Assembly (NCBI RefSeq): GCF_000711885.1
Contig: NZ_JONK01000020.1
Location: 33,762-97,761, forward strand
Direction of reading: 5' to 3'
Source: Chromobacterium haemolyticum DSM 19808
GTDB lineage: Bacteria > Pseudomonadota > Gammaproteobacteria > Burkholderiales > Chromobacteriaceae
DNA length: 64,000 bases
Part shown: positions 49,501 to 60,500 of the stretch, piece after piece
Layout: every line of letters begins with the position of its first letter
How positions within the stretch are numbered: the first letter of the stretch is position 1
The notes under the pieces: model-generated
The model's input: only the letters and a program-made list of their open reading frames with translations
Told to the model about the DNA's origin: nothing
Databases searched by the model: none
Position numbers and translations under genes: made by a program

Positions 49501-52500
49501 GGCCAGATAGCGTTCCAGCGCGGTCTCGTCCGGCGTTTCGCAGACGGAGAACGGCAGCGCGGGCGCGCGATGGACCCGTTGCAGCGGCGCGGCCAAGCCT
49601 TCCCAGGCGAAGCTGACGCGCAGCGCGTCGTGCCGGGCCAGCACCTGCTCCCAGGCTTGGCGCAGCAAGACCGGGTCCACCGCGCCGTCCAGTTCGGCGA
49701 CCACTTGTTCTATGTAGACGCCGGCGGGGCCGGAAGAGGCTTCCATTCGCGAGTGGAACAGCATGCCTTCCTGCACCGGCGTCAGCGACCACAGGTCGAC
49801 GATGTCGCCGCGCTCGCCCAGCGCCGCGGGCAGGCTGGCCTCATCCAGCGCGGCCAGCGGGAAGTCGTCCGGCGTCAGCGCCGCTGCCGCGGCGTCCGCG
49901 TCCAGGCTCAGCAGCGCGAGCAGCCGCTGCCGCATTTGCCGGGCGAGGGCCTCCACCGTCGCGCGCGGCAGCGTGGCGCGGCCGTAGTTCCAGCGCAGGG
50001 ACAATTTGCCGTCGCTGACTAGGGCCACGATGTCGATCAGCCGGGGGCGCAAGCCATCCGGGTCTTCCATCGCGCCCACGGATTCCGGAGCAGGCGCCAG
50101 CGCGCCGTCGGCCGGTAGGCTGGCGTCGAACTGGCCCAGGTAGTTGAAGGCGATTTGCGGTTCCGGCATGGCGGCCAGCGCACGGGCGTCGGCCGCCTGA
50201 CGCAGCGCGCCGTAGCCGGCGCCGCCGGCCGGCACCGCGCGCAAGGCCTGCTTGACCCGGCGCAGCAGCCGCGGAGGCGAAGCCTCGGCCAGGCTAGTCA
50301 CGGTCAGCGGATACATGGCGGTGAACCAGCCCACGGTGCGGGAGAGGTCCAGGGCCTCGTCGTCTCGGCCGTGTCCTTCCATGGTGAGGACCAGCGTGTC
50401 GGCGTCCAGCCAATCGCGCAGCGCGCCCAGCGCCGCCGTCAGCAGCATTTCCTCGGCGCTGGCGCGCAGTGCTCCGCCGCGGAGCAGGGCGGCGGTATCG
50501 CCGCTGTCTAGCGACAGCTCCACGGTGTCGGTCATCCCGTAGCGGTTGTCGCGTGCCGCCTCCGCCGTCAGCGGGATGCGGACCGCGTCGGCGGCCAGCC
50601 GCGCCTGGTCTAGCCAGTAAGCGCGTTCTTCGGCGGAGGGCTCGAACGGGCGCAGAGCCCAATGGCCGAAGCCGACATTCGCCGGCATGGGGGTGACGCC
50701 GGCAAGCAGGCCGGCGAGATCTTGCAGCAGCACGCGCCAGGACACGCCGTCCACAATCAAATGATGGATGACCAGCAGCAGCCGGCCGGCTTCGCCGTCG
50801 CCGCAATCGAAGTGCACGGCTCGCAATAGCGGCCCGCGTTCCAGATCCAGCTCGCGCTGCGCCGCTTCGGCGCGGGCCTCGATGGCGGCGGCGCGTTCAG
50901 CGGCGGGCAGCGCGCTCAGATCGACGCGTTCCAGCCAGTCTTCTTCGCGCAAGGCCTCGCGCGGCGCGTAGTGTTGGCGCCAGCCGTCGGCACCGGCGGA
51001 GAAGCGCAGGCGGAAGGCGTCGTGGCTCTGTTCCAGCCGCAGCAGGGCGCTGCGCAGCGTCGGAGCGGAAATGCCGGCGGCCACGCTCAGCAGCAGCGCC
51101 TGGTTCCAGTGGCCGGGACGCGGCAGGGTGTCGACGCGTTCGAAGAACCAGCGTTGGGCCGGCGTCAGCGGAAGCGGAGCGCCTGGCGGAATGTCCTCCA
51201 GCTTGGCTTCCTGCCGCGCCGGGCGCGCTTGGGCGGCCAGCTCTGCGATGGTGGGGTGGCTGAAGATGTCGCGCGCGGCCAGCGTCAGGCCGGCCTGACG
51301 GGCCTGAGCCACGATTTGCAGGCCTAGGATGGAGTCCCCGCCCAATTGGAAGAAGTTGTCGTCGGCGCCGATGTCTTCGCGGCCCAGCGTTTGCCGCCAG
51401 ATCGCGGCCAAAGCCTGTTCCTCAGGGGTATTGGGCGCGCGGCTGCGCATTGGGGCCGCCGCGTCCGCCTGCGGCGCGGGCAGCGCGGCGCGGTCGGTTT
51501 TGCCGTTGGCGCCGACCGGCCATTGCCGCAGCGCGATCAATTGCGCGGGCAGCATGTATTCCGGCAGACGCAGGCGTAGCGCCGCCAGGATGGCGGCTCG
51601 CCAGTCGCCGGCCTCGGCCTCCGGCGTCAGCCCTACGTAACCGGCCAGCTTGTCCGCGCCGGAGCGGTCGCGGTAGAGCGCGGCGGCGGCTTGGCGCACG
51701 CCGGGGCAGGCGGCGAGGCCGGCTTCGATCTCTTCCAGTTCCACGCGCTGGCCGCGCAGTTTGACTTGGCCGTCGGCGCGGCCCAGGTATTCCAGCACGC
51801 CGTCCGGCAGCAGGCGCACGATATCGCCGCTGCGGTACATGCGGCCGCCGGGCAGCGGCGACAGCGGGTCCGGGATAAAGCGCCGCGCGGTCTGCGCCGG
51901 CTGGCCCAGATAACCGCGGGCCAGGCCGCAGCCGGCGATGTACAGTTCGCCGCGCACGCCGGGGGGCACCGGATTGAGGCGGGCGTCCAGCACATGGAAG
52001 ACGGCGCCGTCTATGGGGTGGCCGATGCCGATGGCGGCCGCGGGCGGGTCCGAGCGCAGGTATTCCGCGCTGGAGGCGTCGATGGCGGTTTCGGTGGGGC
52101 CGTAGAGGTTGACCAGCGGGATGTCCAGCGCGGCGTGGAAGCGGGCCAGGGTGGCGGCCGGCAGCGCTTCGCCGCCGACGAAGACCCGGCGCAGCGCGCG
52201 GCAGCCGGCGAAGTCCGGCATCGACAGCAGCACGGCCAGCAGGCTGGGCACCAACTGCAGCACGGTGACGCCTTGTTCGCGCACGGCGCGGATCAGGTAG
52301 TCCGGGTCGCGGTGTCCGTCCTCCGCCGCCAGCAGCAGCCGCGCGCCCTGGGTCAGCGGCGCCCAGAACTCCCAGACCGAGGCGTCGAAACCCACCGGGG
52401 TTTTCTGCAGCACCGCGTCGTCCGCGTCCAGCGGGTAGCGGCGGTTCATCCAGGCCATGTGGTTGTCCAGCGCGGCGCGGCCGACGGCGACGCCTTTGGG

Positions 52501-55500
52501 GCGGCCGCTGGAGCCGGAGGTGAACAGCAGGTAGGCCAGCGCGTCGCCATGGACGGGAGCGGCGGGGGCCGCCGCGTCTTCGTCGTTCAGATCGTCGGCC
52601 AGGTTCGCCTGCAAGACGGCGCAGCCGGGCGGCGCGTAAGCGGCGGGGTTCAGGCTGAGCAGCAGCGTCGGGGCGGCCTCCCGCAGGATTTCGCGGCGGC
52701 GTGCCTCGGGCTGGCCTCGGTCCAGCGGCAGATAGGCGGCGCCGGCCTTCAAGGTCGCCAGCATCGCCACCACCAGTTCGGGCGAGCGCGGCAAGTCCAG
52801 CGCCACCACCGCGTCCGGGCCAACGCCATGCGCCAACAGCCGGCGCGCCAGCCGGTTGGCCTGGCCGTCCAGCAGGGCGTAGCTCAGCGCCTCGCCGTTT
52901 CCGGCGACGGCGGGCGCGTCCGGTTGCCGCCGCGCGATGGCGGCGACCGCCTGCGGCACCGAGAAGGCCGCGAGACCGGCGGACGGTCCGCGTAGCGGCT
53001 CGACAGCGGTCTCCGTCAGCGCGGCGTCCAGGCAGAGGGCGTCGGGGTCTCGCGCCAGCGCGGCGGCGGCGGCCAGGTAGAGCCTGCCGATGGCGGCCAC
53101 CTGCTCGTCGGGGAAGGCGGCGCGGTCGTAGGAAAAGCCCAGGGTGACGGCGCCCTCGGCGCGGCTGGCGCTGAAGGTGACGGCCAGCGGGATGTCCACC
53201 GCTTCCAGGCGGCTGCTGTCCAGCACCTCCAGGCCGCCGCTCTCGCTCAGTTCGCGGTAGACGTGGAAATCCACATAGTTGAACGAGGCGTCGAAGCGGG
53301 CGGCCTCGTCCAGTTTGAGGATTTCCGCCAGCGGGAAGAAGCGGCGGGGCAGGCTGTTTCCCTCCGCCGTCATGGTTTCCGCCAGCAGCGCGCGCCAACT
53401 GCCGCCAACGCGGACGCGCAGCGGCAGGGTGTTGAGGAAGAGGCCCAAGGCTTCGGCGCCGTCGGCGTCCGCCGGCCGGCCGTTGCTGACCAGGCCGGTG
53501 ACGATTTCGTCCTGGCCGCACAAGCAGGCCAGCACGCGGGCGTGCACGGCCAGCAGCAGGGTTTTCAGCGGCATGCCGCTGTCCGCGGCCAGCCGGATCA
53601 GCGCCGCGGCGGTGGCGCTTGGCAAGCGCGTTTCCCGCGAGCCCACCCTGGCCTTGCCCGTCGGCGCGGCGCGTTGAGGCCAGCGCGGGATGGCGGCGGA
53701 CGGCAGGCCTTTCAGTTGCGCGCGCCAGTAGTCTCGTTGCGCCGGATCGGCCAGCGCCGCGCGTTCGGCGGCGACGAATTCTCGGAAGGCCGCGCGCGGC
53801 GCCCGCGCGGGGCCGCCCTGGTCGCGCATCTTTTTGAACAAGGCCGCGCACAAGGTGGCTACGCTCCAGCCGTCCAGGATGGCGTGGTGGAAAGCCAGCG
53901 TTAGCTGCCACTCGTCCTCGGCCAGCCGCAGGCAGCCGACGCGCAGCAGCGGCGGCCGTTCCGGCGCGAAGCGCTGTTCGCTTAGCTGTCTCAGCTGGCT
54001 GGCGACGGCATCGTCCCGTTGCTGAGGAGAAAGGCCGCGCAGGTCGTCGATGTCCAGGCTGGGCGTCAGGTCGCGCCAAACCAGTTGCAGCGGCTGGGAG
54101 TAGCCGGCCAGCGCGAAGCCGGTGCGCAGCAGCGGGTGTTCGCGGCTCAGCTCCGCCAGCGCCCGGCGCAGGCGCTCCGGGTCGATATCGACGCGCAGCC
54201 GATGGGAGAACACGTCGTGGTACAGGTTGCGGCCGTCGTCGTATTCATTGTGGAAGAGCATGCCGGCCTGCAGTCTGGCCAGGGGCAGCGCGTCTTCCAC
54301 CTCGGGCGGCAGCCGCGCGCGGTCCGCGGCGTCTATCAGCGCGAACGGCGGCAGTGCCGCGTCCGGCGCGGCCGTGCTTTCGGCTTCGCCTATCGCTTCG
54401 ACGATGGCTTCGATGGTGCCGTGGCGGAAAATGTCCTGGATGCTCAACGGGCAGCCGCGTTCCTTGGCCAGCCCGGCGATGCGCACGCTGCGGATGGAAT
54501 CTCCGCCCAGCGTGAAATAGTTGTCTCGGATGCCGACGCGCGGCAGGTCCAGCACCTGGCGCCAGATCTCCGCCAGCAGCTTTTGTCTGGGGGTGGCCGC
54601 TTCGACATAGGGCGTGTCCAGCGCCGAACGCGCGCCTTGCGGCGAGGGCAGCGCGCGCGCGTCAACCTTGCCGTTGAGGGTGAGCGGAAACTCGGTCAAC
54701 GCGATGAAGACCGCCGGAATCATATGCGCCGGCAAGCGCGCGGCCAGATGGCGGCGCAGGGTTTCGGCGCCGGCCGCGGCGGGGTCGTCGGCGAGCAGAT
54801 AGGCGATGAGTTGGTTGTCGGCGGCGACGAGATGGACATCGCGCACCGCCGGATGGCTCAGCAGCGCCGCGCGCACTTCGCCCAGCTCGATGCGGAAGCC
54901 GCGAATCTTCACTTGATGGTCGATGCGGCCGCAGTAGAGCAGCTCGCCGTCGGCGGTTCGCCGCGCCAGGTCGCCGGAACGGTAGCGCCGTTCCGCGCCG
55001 ACGCCGGGAAAGCGTTCGGCGTTGAGTTGCGGGCGGTTCAGATAGCCGAGGCTGACGCCGGCGCCGCCGACCAGGATTTCGCCGGGCGCGCCCAGGGGAA
55101 CGGGGTGGCCGCAGGGGTCGGCCAGTTCCAGGCTCAGGTCGTCCAGCGGCTCGCCTATCGGGCTGAGTTCGCCGCCGGCCTCAAGATCGGCGGCGCGGAT
55201 GCGGCGGAAGGTGACGTGCACGGTGGTTTCGGTGATGCCGTACATATTGACCAGCTCGGGACGTTGATCGCCGCGTTGTTGGAACCAGGGCTCCAGACTG
55301 GCCAGTTCCAGCGCCTCGCCGCCGAAGATCACCCAGCGCAGCGCGGACGGCCGCGGCAGCGGCGCGGCGGCTTCGGCCGCTATCGCCAGTTTGAACGCCG
55401 ACGGGGTCTGGTTCAGCACGGTGACGCCTTCGCGGCCCAGCAGTTCGACGAAGGCGGCCGGATCGCGGCTGAGCTCGCGCGGCACCACGACGCAGCGGCC

Positions 55501-57507
55501 GCCATGCAGCAGCGCACCCCAGATTTCCCATACCGAGAAATCGAAGGCGAAGGAGTGGAAATAGCTCCAGACGTCGCTTTCGTCGAAGGCGAAGTGGCGG
55601 GCGCTGGCGGAGAACAAGCGCAGCACGTTGCGGTGGGAAACCAGCACGCCCTTGGGCTGGCCGGTGGAGCCGGAAGTGTAGATCACGTAAGCGCCGTGCC
55701 CGGCTTCCAGGCCGGCGGGCGGCCGCGCCGCCGGCCTGGCGCCGCAGCCTATCTCCGCCAGCGACAGGCAGCGGTGTTCCGCCGGCAATCGCGGCTTGAG
55801 TTCGGCGTCGGTCAGCGTGAGGAGCGCTTGGCTGTCGGCCAGTTGGTAGGCCAGCCGCTCCGCCGGATAGTCCGGATCCAGCGGCAGATAGACGCCGCCG
55901 GCCAGCGTCACCCCCAGCATGGCGGCGATTTGTCCGGCGGAGCGCGGCAGGCAAATGCCTACCCTGACGCCGGGCTGCACGCCGTCTTGACGCAGCCGTT
56001 CCGCAATGGCGGCGGCCTGGGCGCGCAGTTGCCGGTAGCTCAGCGTCGCGGGGCCGTCGCTGACGGCGATGCGGTCCGGAAAGCGTTCGGCGGCGGCCAG
56101 GAAGGCGGCGGCCAGGGTGTCCGGCCCGCCGCGCGGGCCCGGCACGGACGGCTTGGCGGGTGAGGGGCGGACCAGGCCCAGCTCGCGCAGCGCGGTGTCC
56201 GGCCGCGCGGCGATCTGGCGCAGCAGTTCCAGATAGCCCTCCGCCAGCGCCGCGGCCGGAGCATCGTCCACGCGAGCGCGGTCGAAGCCCAGCTTCAAGC
56301 TCAGTCCGTCGGCGCCCGGCACCAGGGTCAGGGTCAGCGGGTAGTGAGTGCGCTCGCGCTGGGAGACGTCCGATATCCGGAAGCCCAAGCCGTCCGAGGG
56401 CAGGGCCTCGCCTATCGGGAAGTTGTCTATCGCCACCAGAGTTTCGAACAGCGGCTGACCGCGCGGCACGCCGCTGTGGCGCTGCACTTCGGCCAGATCG
56501 CTGTGCGACAGCGATTGCAGCTCCAACTGACGGCGTTGCACCTCGGCCAGCCATTGCGGCAACGCGGCGTCGGCCGGCACCGGCAAGCGCAGCGGCAGGG
56601 AGTTGATCAAGAGGCCCACCATGCCGTCCACGCCGGGCAGATCAATGGCCCGGCCGGACAGGGTGAGGCCGAAGACCACGTCGTCCTGGCGGCTGTACCG
56701 GCTGAGCAGGATGGCCCAGGCGCCCAGCAGCAGGCTGCCCGGGGAGACCCGGCAGCGTTCGGCGGCGGCCGCGAGGTCGCCGTCGGCGCGGTAGTCCAGC
56801 CGCATCTCGATCTGGCCGACGTCGGCGCCGGCCAGCGCGCCCGGCAGCGCCGGCCGGTCCAGGCCCAGCGGGGTGGGCGCGGCCAGATCGCCCAGCGCGG
56901 AGCGCCAGCGCTTGGCGGCGGCGTCCTGGTCCTGGCGGCCCAGCCAGCTGAGGTAGGCGGCGAAGGGCGGCGGCGCCGAGGGCAGCGCCGCGCCGGACAG
57001 CAGGGCGAAGTAATCGCGCATCAGGATGGGCAGCGACCAGCCGTCCAGCAGAATGTGATGATGGCTCCAGATCAGCCTCCATTCCTCTTGCCCGTAGCGC
57101 AGCAGGGTCAGCCGCATCAGCGGCGGCCGGTTCAGTTGGAAGCCGCGGCGGCGGTCTTCGTCCAACAGCGCTTCCAGCCGCCGTTCGCGCTCGGCGGGAT
57201 CGTCCCGGCTCCAGTCGTGGACGTCCAGCGGCGTCCGCGCGTGGCGAAACACCACTTGGCGGGGCTCGGCCTGGCCCTTGGTGACGAAGGCGGTGCGCAG
57301 GATGGGGTGGCGCTCGGCCAGCCGCTCCAGCGCGTCGGCCATGGCGGCGGGATCCACCGCGCCGTCCAGCCGGCAGATCAATTGTTCGAAATAGACCGGG
57401 GAGCCGGGCGCGAACAAGGTGTGGAACAAGACGCCGCGCTGCAGCGGGCTCAGGGGCAGGATGTCCTGGATCTGGTCTTTGAGGTTCGGTGTGCTTGTCA
57501 TGTTCAT
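46585..57507 (-). CDS. NRPS, three internal modules: C-A-T-C-A-T-E-C-A-T
   Basis: A 3640-residue synthetase without a thioesterase. Approximate landmark residues: C1 HHHILLDGWS 152; A1 YTSGSTG 613; T1 LGGDSIRS 1001; C2 HHAILDGWS 1210; A2 FTSGSSG 1664; T2 LGGDSILG 2056; E HHLIVDGVSW 2251 with GHGRDDEALDLSRTVGWFT later; C3 HHHALLDGWS 2704; A3 FTSGSTG 3162; T3 LGGHSLLAT 3558. Pocket residues read by alignment to GrsA give DFWNIGMVH (the Thr code), DAWQFGLID (the Gln code) and DILQWGVIW (close to Gly codes). The epimerase follows the Gln module, so D-Gln is expected. The ATG at 57507 overlaps the upstream synthetase stop (ATGA). The peptide probably passes to the synthetase ending at 36072. Confidence 0.93.
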   Translation of the reverse strand: MNMTSTPNLKDQIQDILPLSPLQRGVLFHTLFAPGSPVYFEQLICRLDGAVDPAAMADALERLAERHPILRTAFVTKGQAEPRQVVFRHARTPLDVHDWSRDDPAERERRLEALLDEDRRRGFQLNRPPLMRLTLLRYGQEEWRLIWSHHHILLDGWSLPILMRDYFALLSGAALPSAPPPFAAYLSWLGRQDQDAAAKRWRSALGDLAAPTPLGLDRPALPGALAGADVGQIEMRLDYRADGDLAAAAERCRVSPGSLLLGAWAILLSRYSRQDDVVFGLTLSGRAIDLPGVDGMVGLLINSLPLRLPVPADAALPQWLAEVQRRQLELQSLSHSDLAEVQRHSGVPRGQPLFETLVAIDNFPIGEALPSDGLGFRISDVSQRERTHYPLTLTLVPGADGLSLKLGFDRARVDDAPAAALAEGYLELLRQIAARPDTALRELGLVRPSPAKPSVPGPRGGPDTLAAAFLAAAERFPDRIAVSDGPATLSYRQLRAQAAAIAERLRQDGVQPGVRVGICLPRSAGQIAAMLGVTLAGGVYLPLDPDYPAERLAYQLADSQALLTLTDAELKPRLPAEHRCLSLAEIGCGARPAARPPAGLEAGHGAYVIYTSGSTGQPKGVLVSHRNVLRLFSASARHFAFDESDVWSYFHSFAFDFSVWEIWGALLHGGRCVVVPRELSRDPAAFVELLGREGVTVLNQTPSAFKLAIAAEAAAPLPRPSALRWVIFGGEALELASLEPWFQQRGDQRPELVNMYGITETTVHVTFRRIRAADLEAGGELSPIGEPLDDLSLELADPCGHPVPLGAPGEILVGGAGVSLGYLNRPQLNAERFPGVGAERRYRSGDLARRTADGELLYCGRIDHQVKIRGFRIELGEVRAALLSHPAVRDVHLVAADNQLIAYLLADDPAAAGAETLRRHLAARLPAHMIPAVFIALTEFPLTLNGKVDARALPSPQGARSALDTPYVEAATPRQKLLAEIWRQVLDLPRVGIRDNYFTLGGDSIRSVRIAGLAKERGCPLSIQDIFRHGTIEAIVEAIGEAESTAAPDAALPPFALIDAADRARLPPEVEDALPLARLQAGMLFHNEYDDGRNLYHDVFSHRLRVDIDPERLRRALAELSREHPLLRTGFALAGYSQPLQLVWRDLTPSLDIDDLRGLSPQQRDDAVASQLRQLSEQRFAPERPPLLRVGCLRLAEDEWQLTLAFHHAILDGWSVATLCAALFKKMRDQGGPARAPRAAFREFVAAERAALADPAQRDYWRAQLKGLPSAAIPRWPQRAAPTGKARVGSRETRLPSATAAALIRLAADSGMPLKTLLLAVHARVLACLCGQDEIVTGLVSNGRPADADGAEALGLFLNTLPLRVRVGGSWRALLAETMTAEGNSLPRRFFPLAEILKLDEAARFDASFNYVDFHVYRELSESGGLEVLDSSRLEAVDIPLAVTFSASRAEGAVTLGFSYDRAAFPDEQVAAIGRLYLAAAAALARDPDALCLDAALTETAVEPLRGPSAGLAAFSVPQAVAAIARRQPDAPAVAGNGEALSYALLDGQANRLARRLLAHGVGPDAVVALDLPRSPELVVAMLATLKAGAAYLPLDRGQPEARRREILREAAPTLLLSLNPAAYAPPGCAVLQANLADDLNDEDAAAPAAPVHGDALAYLLFTSGSSGRPKGVAVGRAALDNHMAWMNRRYPLDADDAVLQKTPVGFDASVWEFWAPLTQGARLLLAAEDGHRDPDYLIRAVREQGVTVLQLVPSLLAVLLSMPDFAGCRALRRVFVGGEALPAATLARFHAALDIPLVNLYGPTETAIDASSAEYLRSDPPAAAIGIGHPIDGAVFHVLDARLNPVPPGVRGELYIAGCGLARGYLGQPAQTARRFIPDPLSPLPGGRMYRSGDIVRLLPDGVLEYLGRADGQVKLRGQRVELEEIEAGLAACPGVRQAAAALYRDRSGADKLAGYVGLTPEAEAGDWRAAILAALRLRLPEYMLPAQLIALRQWPVGANGKTDRAALPAPQADAAAPMRSRAPNTPEEQALAAIWRQTLGREDIGADDNFFQLGGDSILGLQIVAQARQAGLTLAARDIFSHPTIAELAAQARPARQEAKLEDIPPGAPLPLTPAQRWFFERVDTLPRPGHWNQALLLSVAAGISAPTLRSALLRLEQSHDAFRLRFSAGADGWRQHYAPREALREEDWLERVDLSALPAAERAAAIEARAEAAQRELDLERGPLLRAVHFDCGDGEAGRLLLVIHHLIVDGVSWRVLLQDLAGLLAGVTPMPANVGFGHWALRPFEPSAEERAYWLDQARLAADAVRIPLTAEAARDNRYGMTDTVELSLDSGDTAALLRGGALRASAEEMLLTAALGALRDWLDADTLVLTMEGHGRDDEALDLSRTVGWFTAMYPLTVTSLAEASPPRLLRRVKQALRAVPAGGAGYGALRQAADARALAAMPEPQIAFNYLGQFDASLPADGALAPAPESVGAMEDPDGLRPRLIDIVALVSDGKLSLRWNYGRATLPRATVEALARQMRQRLLALLSLDADAAAAALTPDDFPLAALDEASLPAALGERGDIVDLWSLTPVQEGMLFHSRMEASSGPAGVYIEQVVAELDGAVDPVLLRQAWEQVLARHDALRVSFAWEGLAAPLQRVHRAPALPFSVCETPDETALERYLADDRAAGFALDAPPLMRLALLTRNGAPWRLVWTHHHALLDGWSMAVVFDEALALYRGLSQGQSAALPPAPSFGRFIKWLRAHSDSQAQEDFWRDYFSGYAAAADLALLPAGGPPQPRAHSLRLDSALTAGLRRTARERKVTLNTLFQGALAVALSRVGRCDDLVFGVTMAGRPESLPGCDAAVGLFISTLPLRADCSAAQAVDDFLHRLQNAQSCLGPFESSALVDIQRWSGLSARQALFDVVLVYENYPIRASVGDAAQALRVGAASAREQSNYPLTLYVKPDDDAIELDGVFDAGRIEPERVAALLEALPRLLRQIAGGAGRVGELRLAEPTPPAAFPPPERGDNVLAMLTAAARLNPDKIAVAAEDGELSYRQLVNGARALARRLAERGVAPGDTVALALPPDGRALTALLGTLWAGAQYLPLDPALPPLRRDAILEDARPGLVLVDGEQTGWPASAKLLTLPTPLPQADGDDAPLPGDALHPEAPAYTLFTSGSTGRPKGVQIAHRSLANILRHFSAEPGFGTDDVLLSVTTWSFDIAALELLLPLVRGGTVAIAPASASGDGPALAAEASRRGAGVIQATPASWRMLLEAGWKPAPGLRAWCGGEALPADLARELLDAGAALWNVYGPTETTIWSALHRVDGAELPPPAGHAIRRTTLWAADHHGQPLPPQLAGELQIGGDGLALGYLGAPAQTAARFRPDPLAGRPGARVYRSGDLACLRPDGSVRVLGRLDGQAKLNGFRLELEEVETRLRELPGVRQAAAAIRRDPQGHARLVAYLVPDGGGTWRAGDEADPTALQRVRAQLSSALPGYMLPSRFVTLEQLPLTANRKLDRKALPEPAASAPTRAGSAPQGALEQAVCALWEEVFERAGIAADDDFFELGGHSLLATRIQVRVNKIFRQTLPLRATFHAQTPRALAALLAERESAPGLAAKIAAVYLKLRGMSDAERDALRRAAAQPSTMETAE

Positions 57508-60500
57508 TCGATGTCGGTGAGGTCGTCCAGCAAGGCGGCCAATTCGTTCTCCTCCAGCGCGACGCCGGCGAAGTCCGAGGTGTGGTAGGCGACGGCGGGC
57601 AGGCCGCCGGCGCGGCAGAGCGCGGCCAGTTCTTCCAGCGCCAGCCGGCACTGTTCGGCCAGCGCCGGGGTTTCGTGGGCGTCGGCGTAGTCGAAGTCCA
57701 GCCGCAGGCGACCCTTCTCTATGCGGGTGTTGACGGCGATGGCGTGCGGCAGCCGCTGGCGCGGGTCTTGCGCCGGCCCGGCCTCTAGCGTCGACAGCCG
57801 CGCCCGCAGCCGCGGCAGCACGCCGTCGGCGGCGTCGTCCAGCCGGCCCAGGTAGTTGAAGCTGAGCGGCCGAGGCGGCGCCTGGTCCAGAGCGGCGGCC
57901 TGGGCCGGATCGCCCAGATAGCGCAGCACGCCGAAGCCGATGCCGCCGCCGGGCACGCCGCGCAGCGCGGCCTTGGCCGCCGCGGCCGCCGGCTCCCAGC
58001 CGTCGCCGGCCGGCTCTATGCGCAGCGGGTGCAGGCAGGTGAACCAGCCCACGCTGCGCGACAGATCGGGCGCGGGGCCGGCCGCCGCGTTGCGGCCGTG
58101 GTTTTCCAGGTCCAGAGCGAGCGCGGGCAGGCCGCTCAGCCGGCGCCAGGCCAGGGTCAGAGCCGCCAGCAGCAGTTCCTGCGGCTGGGCGCGGTAGCGT
58201 TCGGCGCCGCCCTCCAGCAGCGCGGCGCTGGCGTCGGCGTCCAGGCTGACCGTCGCGCGGCGGCGTTCCGCCACGCGGCCGACGGCGGCAAGTCCCGGCG
58301 GCGCGGTCAGCGGGGAGACGGCGCGTCGCCAGTAGTCGAACTCGCCGGCCAGCGCGGGCGCGTCGTCGGCCAGAGATTGCGCCCAGGCCCGGTAGCTGAC
58401 GGGCACGGGAGGCAGCGAAGGTTCGGCGCCGTCCATGGCCTGGCCGTAGGCCTGGTCCAGGTCGTCCAGCAGAATGCGCCAGGACACCACGTCCACTACC
58501 CAGTGATGGGCGATCAGCAACAGCTCGGCGCGGCCGCCCGGCCCGGCCTCGATCAGCACGGCGCGCAGCAGCGGGCCGTTTTCCAGGTCCAGGGAAGCCT
58601 GCAGCCGCGCGCAGCGGGTTTGCAGCTCCGCCTCGCGGACGGCGGGCTCCGTCGCCCGCAGCGTCAGCGTTTCAAGCGGCGGCGCGGCGCGCGGCCCGTA
58701 ATGCTGGCTCCAAGCGCCGTCGGGCGCGCGGCGCAGCCTCAGACGCAGCGCGTCGTGCCGCAAGGCCACGGCCGTCAGCGCCGCCTGCAAGGCGGCGGGG
58801 TCCGCGGCGGCGTCCAGGCTCAGCCGCAGGCTGAGGTTCCAGTGCTGCGGCGTGGGCCAGTCTTGTTGCAGGAACCAGCGCTGGATAGGCGCCAGCGGCG
58901 CCTCGGCCTGTTCCGGCTCCTCGATGTGCGCCCGCCGCGCGGCGGCGCCGGCCACGGCGGCCAGTCCGGCCACCGTGGGATGGGCGAACAGCGCGCGCGG
59001 TTCGATGTCGAAACCGGCCTGCTTGGCGCGAGAGACGATCTGCAGGGCCAGAATGGAGTCGCCGCCGACGGCGAAATAATTGTCGTGAACGCCAATGCCG
59101 CTCCGCCCCAGCGCCAAGCGCCAGATCTCCAGCAGCGCGGCCTCGGCCGGGTTCAGCGTCTTGTCCGCGTCCGGCGAGTCCGGCGCGGCCTCCTCCGGCG
59201 ACGGCAGCGCCGCGCGGTCTATTTTGCCGGCGGGGGTCAACGGCCATTCCCGCACGCCGACGATGGCTTGCGGCAGTTCGTGGGCCGGCAGGCGGGCGGC
59301 CAGGTGCTCTCGCAGCGCGGAGGCGTCGAAGCCCGCTTCCGGCTTGAGCCGCGCGTAGGCCACCAGTTGGCGGCGCTCGCCGTCCAGGCGGATCAGCGCC
59401 AGCGCTTCGTCCACGTCCGGATGAGCGCTGAGCGCGGCGGCGACGCCGTCCAGTTCGATGCGGTAGCCGCGGTGTTTGACCTGGGCGCCAGCGCGGCCGA
59501 GGAAGCGGATGCCGCCGTCGGGCAGGTATTCGCCGAGGTCGCCGCTGCGGTACAGCCGCGCGCCGGGCAGGCCGGACACGGCGTCCGGCACGAAGCTGGC
59601 GGCGGTGCGGCCGGGCTGGCCGATATAGCCGCGCGCCAGCGCCTCGCCGCCGATGTGGATCTCGCCGGGCACGCCGGGCGGCACTAGCGCGCCCCAGCGG
59701 TCCAGCAGATAGAGGCGGACGCCGGCCATGCCGCGGCCTATGGACGGCAGCGGCTCCACGGCGTCGCAGACCCGCATGCTGGCGCAGACCGTGGCTTCGG
59801 TCGGGCCGTAGGCGTTGACCACGCGGCGGGCGGCGGCCCAGCGCGCCAGCAGGCCGGGCGCGGCGGCTTCGCCGGCGGCGATCAGGGTGCGCAGGCCGGG
59901 CAGATCGTCTTGATCCAACGCCGCCAGCAGCGCCGGGGGCAGGGTGGCGTGGGTCAGACCGTGGCGCTGCGCGGCGCGGCGCAGAGCGCCGGCCGGATCT
60001 TGCGCTGCGTCGGCCTCCTGCAGGCACAGGGCCGCGCCGCTGCCCAGCGCCATGAAGATTTCCGACACCGAGGCGTCGAAGCTCAGCGGGGCGAACTGAT
60101 AGACCCGGCTGCCGGCGTCCACCTGGAACACTTCGCATTGGGCGCGGCAGAGATTGGCGACGCCGCGATGGCTGACGCCCACGCCCTTGGGCCAGCCGGT
60201 GGAGCCGGAGGTGTAGATGAGGTAGGCCAGGTTGTCGACGCCGGTGGCGCAGGGCGGGGCGGAGTCCGGCGCGGCGTCAGCAGCGTCTGGGGCGTCGTCC
60301 AGCAAGAGCAGGCTGGCGGGCAGCCGGCTCAACGTCGGCAACAGGCGGGTTTCGCTGAGCAGGATGGCGGCGCGGCTGTCTGCCAGCATGTAGTCCAGCC
60401 GCTCGGCAGGGTAGGCCGGGTCCAGCGGCAGATAGACGGCGCCGGCCTTCAGCGTGGCCAGCAGCGCGGTCACCGCGGCCGCGCCGCGCGGCAGCAGCAC